Shown here: one piece after another, positions 55,594 to 64,000 of the stretch | Position numbering within the stretch: position 1 is the stretch's first letter | Layout: each line of letters begins with the position of its first letter | Origin: Henricia sp. BOLD:AAB3569 | Taxonomy: Eukaryota; Echinodermata; Asteroidea; Spinulosida; Echinasteridae | NCBI GenBank assembly: GCA_037783545.1 | Contig: JBBELK010000525.1 | Span: forward strand, 2,232,001 to 2,296,000 | Length of the DNA: 64,000 bases | Direction: 5' to 3' | Made by a program: the position numbers and the translations under genes | Notes under the pieces: generated by a model | What the model saw: the letters and a program-made list of their open reading frames with translations, nothing else | What the model was told of the DNA's origin: nothing | Database searches by the model: none

Positions 55594-58500
55594 AACTGCA
55601 GCTACCAACATGTTCAAAAGCTTAAACCAGATGGTTAGCAATGTGCTAAGCAGCATCCCTAGTACAGATGCTTACGCTCACACGGTGCGCAAAGTGCCCC
55701 ACCCGGCCCAGAAGTACCAGAACTGGCCCGTGGTGGCATGTTTGGACAACATGCAGCTTATGCATGATGTTAATTCCAAGATGTATGAGTGTGTGTTGTT
55801 ACTGAACGCAGCTACTGGGAACTCTTACAGGTATACAAATGATTAAGTTCAAATGTATGGGGCCCTTGCACAAAATCAACGTAAGAGTTGAGAAGTTGAT
55901 CAGAACTTTTTTCCCCTTTAAAATGACTGATCGAGCTTCAGTAAGTGCAGATTTGATGGAAAACCCCAATTTAGGAGTGTGAGGAAACACAAACAATTTT
56001 CAGCAAGTCTCATATATTTTGTACAAAAATGTCTGAAGTAATGATCAACTTCTCAATTCTTTCCATTTCATGTTAAAAAGGCTTGAAAAACCTCTTTAAA
56101 ATTAACTTGGAACTTAAGTTATTGTGGTTTTCTTTAGTGAGATTTTACCTGAAAGTTGTTCAATAATGAGAGATAGAAAAGTTTGTTTTTTTAAGGAAAA
56201 ACTTAACCCAGCTGGTGGAGCATCTGCCCAGTGTGTCAGAGGTCTGAGGAAAAACCTGAGGAAGTATACCACTATGCCTCATAGCTCAGCTGGTAGAGCA
56301 TCTGCCCGGTGTGTCGGACGTCTCAGGTTTGAATCCTGCTTTGGAACATACATTTTTCTCTCATTTGCCTAAAAGTTGTGTAATTCATGTATTCCAAAGG
56401 GGATAAAACATAAATTGCAGGATATGACGATCAAGTTTTCTATTGCTGTTTGTCAATATGGTGATATGGTGCCTAACGACATAAACGTTAAATGAGAGAA
56501 AAATCATATATTATATGGACCTCATCAGAATTCCAACCCGAGACCTAGAACACTCCGGGCAGTGCCAGGCTCTACCAGCTGAGCTATGAGGCACAGCAGT
56601 ATTAAAACTCCCTCAGGTTTTCCTTATGAACAGTTTTTTCTCTCGGTGTTGCTTGGGTGTGCAACTGAGTACAATAATGAACAAAAATATATGCCCAATC
56701 ATGTTTGGTAATATCCCCAGTGCAAACTCAAAGAAACCACTTTCTCTTTTTAGCCTTTTCCGACTGAGTGCCTGTGACCAAACAGTCAGTGTGTTTTCCA
56801 AACTCCACCAGACACTAAATCCTTTCTACAAGGCGACCGGCGAACATCTCGATGTTGACATTTTACAGAAAATCATCAACAGTGCTCGCACCAACCCGGA
56901 GTGGTCCAACGCTCACCACGCAGTGGCTGCTAACTTTGAAAAGTGTTTCAGTGTGCCAGAATTTAGGCAGTAAGTTACTTTCTGATGAATGTTAAAACCA
57001 TGGTTTAGTCTCACAAACCAATTGGACCCAAACCCTTTTCAACGGGTTTTTGGAGCTTCAAAACACAGCCCATAGGCTGAATTGCATGAAGCTTACAAGT
57101 GTTTTCCACCTAAACATGGTGATACATAGATGGGTGGTGCCATTGGCAGTACTGAATAATCCCTTTAATTTACACAAAAGAGTGCTCTGTGATCTTTCAG
57201 GTGCATTACACAACACCCTAGACCACAACACACTAGCTTTACATCCCTTCCAAAGGACGTACATCATGGCATTTCAAATTATTACCCCTGGCCGTTGGGC
57301 TCTTAAAAGCTTTCCTTAATGGAACCCTCTCAGCTCCCTGGGGAGTATACAGACCCAACTGCCTGTTAGGCACTCTTAAATTAATCAAACACAACACCTA
57401 CACTGCCCTCAGATTTGCTCTTGGGTGGAGAGAGGCAACCCATGGCAAATTGCCTTGCCCAAGGGTACTCGCACAACATTGGACATGGGTTGGCCTGAAT
57501 TTGAACCCATGACCGGCAGAATTAAACAGGGTCTTGAGTTTGATTCGAGAAACTGCTCGGCCATGGTACTCCTTGAATTAGTTTACTCTTGCTCTTCAAG
57601 ACTTACGACTTGAATAGAATTTAGATGCAACAGTTGTAGGATGACAACTCTGTTGAACTGAATGCTGAATTTTCTTGCATATTATAGACAAATAAACAGC
57701 CAGGCGTGTGATGGTATGAAAACACCATTGCACCTAGCAGTGAAATGGAACAATACTAGCATGGTACGGACACTGATTGTTAATGGAGCCAGACTGACCA
57801 TTCCGGATGCAGAGGGTGACAATGTGTTCCACTGTGCAGCAAGGCTGCTGGGCAATGTTGTGCCTATGTTAGAGGTATGTATACATTACTTGGTTGAAAA
57901 GTTGGCCATAACTACCCAGGGTTTACCGGATGAAACAGAATTCAAATAAAAAACAATATGATACAACGGGGAAAACAAAGTAACTTTTTTCATTGTTCAG
58001 TCCAACAAAGTTAACCAGTTGACGCCAGGATTATTTTTGACAAAAATAAAAATTTAAAAAAAAAAGGCAAATGTGATTGAGACCAGATCAAGCAACACAA
58101 ATACTGACTCTTGAGAGTCATTTCTACATTTATTGTATGAATCTTCTCATCAAAAGATCATACTTTGCAACACTCTGTGGCGGCTGCCATGGAGCAAGAT
58201 TTGCTACACTGACAGGCTGTACACAGCCGCCAAGTTCAAGTTCAAGTTCAAGTCATGGTGTGTACAAAAGAATGGTGGACAATAGACGTGTTTACAAGTC
58301 AACCATAGAAGACAGCGGCAAAGCTGACGTTTTAACTCGTCAACCGCCCCTGTGACTATACATTGCCAAAATGTGTTTACATGTCCTTTGACATTTGGCA
58401 AGCCCATGCATTGTGCATCACAAGAATGAATGATGAATAAACTGAATACACTCTCGTAACCTGAATCCTTAAAATCCTTCAAAAATAACGGCGGCCATTT

Positions 58501-61500
58501 TGGAGATCCAAGAATGTCAGGACTAAATAACGAGGTTTTTCACCAAAAACATTTCGGTGATTTTCTGCATTAATATAAAACTGACTATGTATGTTTTCTG
58601 CAATTAAGTTAGCCCTGTAAAATGTAATTGGTAACATTTTGTAACCAATTTACCAGCTGCTTCCACTGGACTTAAAGTTTTGTTAAAGCGTCAAGGGTTG
58701 CTACAGTATTCTACTGTACTCAATAGACAGTATCGAAAAGCTGCCATCTTGTGCAAACATGCATATCCTCATGGAACAAAGAAACTGCCCTACAAGATGG
58801 TAGCTATTTAATAATGGTCTATATTGACAACAGATTTTCTGATATCCACAGTTGTTGGCTGAGGATACCAGTGAAATAAACAGGTGCAACAAGCGAGGGC
58901 TCACTGCACTACAGATTGCGTGCCAGGAACGCAACTTAGATACAGCAGCTGGACTGGTCATGCTAGGAGCAGACAGTAATATAACAGATTCCTTGGGTCA
59001 TCCTATACACTATGCCTTCAAGTATCAACATTTAAAGTGAGTTTGCCTGTGGGGAGGGGGAAGGGAGAGGGGGGGATGGTCATGCCGGGAGGAGCGTGTC
59101 CATTTTTCCCATGGGTGTTATTTTGAAACCATATCATTTGTCAAAAAAACACCAGTGTTTTGTAAACTACATGTATTTGGTTCCAAAAAGTAGTGTAGTA
59201 AATACACCAACCTTTTTGCTGCCACATCCAAATTGGAGATTGCAAATTTCCTGTTTTCCTCCCATGGATAGTATTTTGGGGAGATATTTTGTATGATTCT
59301 TGGGTTAAAACGAAATCCATTTTCTAGGAAAACCTGAACACGCTCCTTTAATGCAGAGCTGCCAACCCTCCCGGAAAATGACTAATTTTGTGAGTCCTGA
59401 CATGGATAAAAACCCTTCTGGATTGTCAATTAAAAACCTTGAGGATTTTGTTATGTGTTTGGAGTCACGGAATGAACCTGTTTTCCCAGATGTCCTCCCC
59501 AAAATCCCCAAAGGGTTGGCAGCTCTGCTTTAATATAACGGACTCCATGGGTCATCCATGGGTGACTTGGTGGTCTAGTGGATAGTCTATGGTTAGAAGC
59601 CTGGTCATTGGAAGCCTTGCAACTAAAGTTCATCAAGACCCTTTTGCTAAGCTTCATACTTACATATGTTTTATTGGTTTATGTTTCTCACAGAGCTGCA
59701 GAGGTTATTCTTCAGGCTCCCGATTTCCAGCTCGAAAGGCACTTGTGTGTCAAATACGGAGGCACAGGACTGCATTATGCTAAAACAGGCGCATTTATTA
59801 AGATGGTGACACAACGAAAACCCTGTGACGTAAATGTGCGGAGCAAAACCGGCCACACGCCACTGCACGTCATGATTCAACGGCAGAGGCTAGATTGTGT
59901 GTTGACGTTACTGTGTGCTGGAGCTGATGTTAATGTGAGGTTGCCTGGTGGTGATACGCCGTTGCATCAAGCTGTCAAAGTAAGCAGGACCAACAACTAC
60001 TGTAAAAGCTGAAATATTCGCGGTGGTTTTATTTTCGCGCATTTCGCGCACCAGACAGAGCCCGCGAAAATAACAACCCGCGAAAATACTAGTACAGTAC
60101 TGTACATATGTTTTGATACTGCACACAGCGCACACCTCGCTAAACCGCAACGTGCAATCACCCAGGGCAATCACCTCATCATGCGTGTTTAGGCTTGCCT
60201 ATTAAACTAGGTCACGGTCGCACAATGTGTGAGCGCTACTGTGCTTGGTAACTTATGATTGACGCTCTGTATGGTAGGCCTGCATTCTTGAAAGTGTTTT
60301 TCTTACTAAATGTAATTTTAATGAGGCAATTCTGTGAATGTTAAGGTGACATAATTTCCATCCGCGAAAATAACAACTCGCGAAAATGTCAGTGATGTTG
60401 AAATGCGCGAAAATATCTGTACGCGAAAATATTGGCTTTTACAGTATGCCCTCGTTCGTATTAGGATAATTATTTCTTTTGACGAAGATCCGATGATGCT
60501 ATCATGAAAAGATTTCCTAATGTCAATGCATGCCTCTTCATTCAACGAAGATTTTATTCTCTTTGTTCAATTAAGCATCATTCCACGAAGAGATTGTTTT
60601 AGTGAATGAAGCGAATTTGTAATGTGAACGCTCCCTTTGTTTGACAAAGGGATTTAGCAGGCCTATCGATTTCACAAAAGTTAAAACAAGTTCAGTGCGT
60701 CCTAATTTATATACCAATGTCCCAAGATAAGAGTGACTCTTCCTAAGACGCGTCTTAGCACTTTGTGAAATACTTCGTCATGTATTTAAATCAAGTAACA
60801 GGTCTCGCTGGTTAGTACAAATTATCAACTAGCCACTGAGACCTTGGATCGATTTCACAAAAGTTATGACGAGTTCAATGTGATTCCCATACCAACGTCC
60901 CAAGATAACAGTGACCCTTCCTAAGACGCGTCTTAGCGCTTTGTGAAATTGCTTGAAGCTCGATGCTTGACAATCAATACGCACGACCAGACCACAAAGT
61001 TTAATATGATCTTTGTAAGTGGTCACCTAATGTGAATGGTATTGCTTTTCGTTCGATTTTTGCTAAGTGACATGTAAACGCACGCTTCAGTAATGATAAA
61101 CTGATCTTCCTCGAATGAAGAGATTTTTTTAATGTGATCGCGGATTCCCTTGTACTTGTGATGACTCGACTACAACATTGAGGATTTATTTCTGTTAATA
61201 TTAACTTGGTGTGTAAGATTTATGAAGGCTTTATGTTTTATTCCCACAGAAAAACAATCTGGATATAATATATGCACTGATTGTATTTGGAGCCGATGTA
61301 AACGTATTGAATAGTAACAGCGAAACGCCGCGCCACATCGCCGCCACGCAAATGATGTCGACGCTCGGCAGTCTCGTCGGGTCATCTAATAACTTCATCA
61401 GCGCACTACACCTAGTAGGGGCAAAGCGGTGCCCCGCGGGGATGAAGAGATGCAGTGCGGGCTGCAAGGTTGATGGCACATACGATGGGAACCCGCCAAC

Positions 61501-63829
61501 TTCGATTGAAGTCACACAGTCGGAAAATAATAAAGGTGTGTGATATACTCCAATAACGTGATATGGGGTCGATTTCACAAAACTCCTCTTATCTTAGGAT
61601 CGATCCTAGGATTTAAGAAGAGTTCGAGCTCTAAGATCGATCTTGGCTAAGACGCGTGCTATGATCGATTCTTTTACAAGACGAGTCGCAACTGCTTATA
61701 ATTAATTTATCAACGGCTGTACCATGTTTGTTAACAGTACCAGATACAATAGCTGTCGGGAAAACTGCACACACATTACAAATCAAAATGGCCGACTTTG
61801 TAGTGTCGTCTGCTTGGCGTATTAAGGCATTTTGTCGGCAGTTATGAAAGGTAAATAACTTAAACCTAGATACATGTAGGCCTATCGTTCGAATGTACAA
61901 ATGGCACACTCATTATGCTGAGCAGTATGCTTGACGCTGCTTGACGAAAACAATTTTTAAATACTGTATTTATCTAATTTACATAAATGTATCTTTTCGG
62001 GAGAATTGCGCGCACTAGCACGCGCATCACAAGTAACTTTCAGTCTGTGCTAGCTTTCAACACAGTACAAAGTGTACATGATTGTATTTCATGGTTTTTA
62101 TTGTATGGATACATTTTGCCATGTTTGCCGAAATCCTTACGCGTGTAAACATCGAGAAACCTAGGGCTACCTTTTTCGGTAAGTGCTTTTCTGCGATTTA
62201 AATTACGCCTCATTTTCAAGAAAATTTCGCCTATCACGGCAAAGAAAAATTCCGTCTGTATGACCGCCTGCTGCTGCCGTATGCCGGGTTAGCTTTGTGA
62301 TCGGCAAGCAGAAGATAAGCGCCATCGGTCACTGCATTTACACCATGCATTCGTACAGATAAGACGACCCAAACATCGATATTAAGTTAGGAAGAGTTGG
62401 GCTGTGTTGCTATGGGAAATAGGACGAATTGAACGCTTCTTAACTTTTGTGATATCGGTTCAAAGATATGACGAGTAACGCTTCCTAGGACGAATCTTAA
62501 CGCTTTGTGAAACCGGCCCCAGTCCAGTTTTGTTTGCGTCATTTTGAGAACAAGCCACAGGCGCGGATCCAGAGGGGGGGGGTTTTGGGGGTCAAAACCC
62601 GCCCCCTGCTCCGACACCAAAAATATAATGTAATGCATTTTTTGCGTGTCCGCCTGTCCGAAACAAGCAGACATAAAAATCTGATAGGCAAACCCCCTCC
62701 TGAAAAAATTCCTGGATCCGCCCCTGAGCCATATAGCGTAAGAGTGACAAAAAAAACAATATTGCAATTTTACACTACATACAATACCGTAAGTTAGTGA
62801 TATTGGTATGTTGTAAATTTTTGATTGTTTTTTTTAATCAAGTGACTGTTTTCGATTTCAGCTATTCCTGTGACAAGGTGTGTCTGTCATGCAGATACAA
62901 ATGTCTAATCATATACAAAATCATTCAAGTGGATTGCAAATACCCTCAATAAAATATCTGCGTAAACTCCACAATATCAGCTAACTAATAGTGTATGTCC
63001 CATAATGTCCTACTGGGGAATATTTTTGACTGACATAAGTTAAAAACTAAAGTCAGCATGTCGAGAAAAAAATTTGGTTCAAATTTATTTTTCAAGTACA
63101 ATTCATCCCATCCATACCTTAATAAGCTTACCTGGTATTGGTTATCTGCAGTGTATGAAGAATTCCTGCATGTCTGCATTGGCATGATGGCCAGCAAGCA
63201 TTCTGTTGCCATGGTAACTGACGAGGTAGACAGTGCCGCGCCCATTAGACACTGCGACAATATTTTGGGCTTGGATGGAGGTGGCATCCGAGGCCTCATA
63301 CTGATGCAAATATTATTGGTAAGCTGCTGGAAGAAATCAACAAAAAATAAAATTGATTAATTTTGAGTCTTTTTGTTATGTAACATTTCCCAGTTGAAAG
63401 ATTTCCTGATTTAATGGAGTCCTGTGATCAGTAGTAATGATAATGTAGGTGCTTTGATCAGGGTTTCTCTGGATAAGTGTGCGGTATTTTTTTAAATTTT
63501 GAATGTTTTGTTTGTTGATTTTAGTGGAGAAAATTTGATGTTTTTATGATAGATTCTCAGAATTTACGTGACCAGTTATAATGTATCTAAATGGAAGACT
63601 TTTTTTTTCAATTTTGTTTACATTATTTTGGCACTTAGTTTCTCTGTAAAGGGGTTAGGGTTAATGTTTCAATTCACATCATGTGAGAACAAACAAAAAA
63701 CGTTCACATGACGACTGATTTTCCTAAAACAGGCCATAGAGGAAGCCGCCGGGAGACCTATTGCGGATCTGTTTGACTGGATAGCAGGTACCAGCACAGG
63801 GGGAATACTTGCATTAGCTCTAGCAGTAG
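55594..63829 (+). CDS. PLA2G6: PLA2G6, calcium-independent phospholipase A2 (iPLA2-beta), 3' part beyond window
   Basis: Eight exons are visible: 55594-55830 (ATG at 55610 after 16 nt of 5'UTR; the exon starts after a TTTCAG acceptor, so a non-coding exon lies upstream), 56754-56969, 57688-57874, 58852-59036, 59694-59979, 61250-61535, 63152-63318, 63733-63829. They encode 548 residues in one frame. The N-terminal part ([13 protein letters not shown]) is followed by ankyrin repeats (~140-430: [66 protein letters not shown]). The patatin-type lipase domain has the glycine-rich loop DGGGIRG (~502-508, oxyanion hole) and nucleophile elbow GTSTG with Ser537. The catalytic Asp lies past the window. 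The enzyme hydrolyses sn-2 acyl chains of phospholipids without calcium, in membrane remodelling. A cysteine-rich segment ([12 protein letters not shown]) lies between ankyrins and lipase, where human linker sequence differs. Confidence 0.97.
55865..56085. mobile_element. Element with GAATTGAGAAGTTGATCA ends
   Basis: AAGAGTTGAGAAGTTGATCA on the left and TGATCAACTTCTCAATTCTT on the right. The same ends are at 51187-51365, with partial copies at 50080-50190 and 35620-35760; the GATTTGATGG...TTTAGGAGTGTGAGGAAACA interior is shared. Confidence 0.7.
56195..56592. repeat. tRNA-like SINE heads in inverted pair
   Basis: On the plus strand at 56278-56347, TAGCTCAGCTGGTAGAGCA (A box) and GGTTTGAATCC (B box) have tRNA spacing; a minus-strand copy is at 56515-56592 and a partial plus copy at 56208-56250. 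The 5' and 3' acceptor strands do not pair, so this is a SINE head and not a functional tRNA. Similar copies: 11385-11445 (plus), 63885-63945 and 63955-64000 (minus). Confidence 0.75.
57060..57575. repeat. SINE-like repeats in PLA2G6 intron 2, one nested in another orientation
   Basis: 57060-57270 (plus) is TTGCTCAAG family (AAGAGTGCTCTGTGATCTTT, ATCCCTTCCAAAGGACG). 57290-57500 in reverse is the CCAATGACCAGGG family (CTCCCTGGGGAGTATACAG). The end has GAACCCATGACCGGCAG and CTCGGCCATGGTACTCC. Confidence 0.65.
60000..60444. mobile_element. TA-flanked MITE (CTGTAAAAGC ends) rich in CGCGAAAATA
   Basis: CTGTAAAAGCTGAAATATTCGCG and CGCGAAAATATTGGCTTTTACAG lie between TA dinucleotides (59998-59999, 60445-60446). 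CGCGAAAATA or its complement recurs at least six times. It starts 21 bp after the PLA2G6 exon 5 donor, so it is very close to the splice site. Confidence 0.88.
60660..60955. repeat. Two direct copies of a TTTCACAAA...TTTGTGAAA element
   Basis: Copy 1 60668-60770 and copy 2 60850-60950 both run ATTTCACAAAAGTT ... CCTAAGACGCGTCTTAGC ... CTTTGTGAAAT. ACGCGT lies in the palindrome CTAAGACGCGTCTTAG. Confidence 0.85.
61566..62520. mobile_element. Inverted-repeat element (GGGGTCGATTTCACAAA ends)
   Basis: GGGGTCGATTTCACAAA at 61566 pairs with TTTGTGAAACCGGCCCC at 62503-62519; ~950 bp. Ends are related to the short elements at 60660-60955. No transposase frame recognised. It starts 30 bp after the PLA2G6 exon 6 donor. 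Confidence 0.75.
62558..62726. mobile_element. hAT-like MITE, reverse copy, 5-bp target duplication
   Basis: CAGGCGCGGATCC and GGATCCGCCCCTG ends flanked by AGCCA (62553-62557, 62727-62731). It directly follows the element ending at 62520 and matches the 54488-54714 element in reverse. Confidence 0.92.
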
Positions 63830-64000
63830 GTATGTATGCCACATCAACATCAGCAAACTTGGAGATTAATGGGTTTCATCTGGATTTGAACCCGAGACCT
63901 TTGACTCACCGGGCAGCTGCTCTACCAGCTGATCTATGAGGCACAGTGGACCCCTGACATACCGGGCAGATACTGTATATATAAACCAGCTGAGCTATGA

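Noticed and set aside
56278-56347. Possible tRNA gene
   Set aside because: A and B boxes are good but the acceptor stem ends do not pair and several decayed copies exist nearby, so it is a SINE head.

Overview
The window is animal nuclear DNA: five multi-exon protein genes with GT-AG introns, separated and interrupted by many short DNA transposons (MITEs), SINE-like repeats and one tandem repeat array. No bacterial features are present. The gene set, the small compact introns and the repeat types suggest a marine invertebrate, most likely a deuterostome (echinoderm, hemichordate or amphioxus). The species cannot be fixed from the sequence alone.

Layout: 1-9.98 kb holds transposon remnants and, from 3.87 to 9.60 kb, a head-to-tail array of four related units. 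They look like non-autonomous Helitron/Helentron-type elements with internal 129-130 bp tandem repeats. 9.99-21.17 kb (+) is an animal haem peroxidase, complete except for its initiator exon. 22.24-34.69 kb (-) is TTLL12 (11 coding exons, 647 aa). 34.93-44.37 kb (+) is MON1 (13 coding exons, 559 aa). It starts 240 bp from TTLL12 and is head to head with it, so the two probably share a promoter. 44.4-49.5 kb is repeat-rich intergenic DNA. 49.5-51.07 kb (-) is a small Maf bZIP factor (171 aa). 51.1-55.6 kb holds a near-perfect 549 bp palindromic element and nested transposons. 55.59 kb to the right edge (+) is PLA2G6 (group VI iPLA2), cut by the window end after the lipase GTSTG motif.

The genes do not form one pathway: secreted peroxidase, tubulin-related pseudoenzyme, Rab7 exchange factor subunit, antioxidant-response transcription factor and phospholipase. 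The linkage is informative. Small Maf and PLA2G6 are adjacent and head to head here, as MAFF and PLA2G6 are on human 22q13, where TTLL12 also lies. This points to old conserved synteny.

The most notable non-genic signals are four. First, the 3.9-9.6 kb array carries at least a dozen perfect DR1 nuclear-receptor sites and many CRE/E-box motifs and ends about 390 bp from the first visible peroxidase exon. Second, there is a 549 bp full-length palindrome with almost identical arms. Third, a transposon family makes exact 5-bp target duplications. Fourth, several MITE families are flanked by TTAA or TA.
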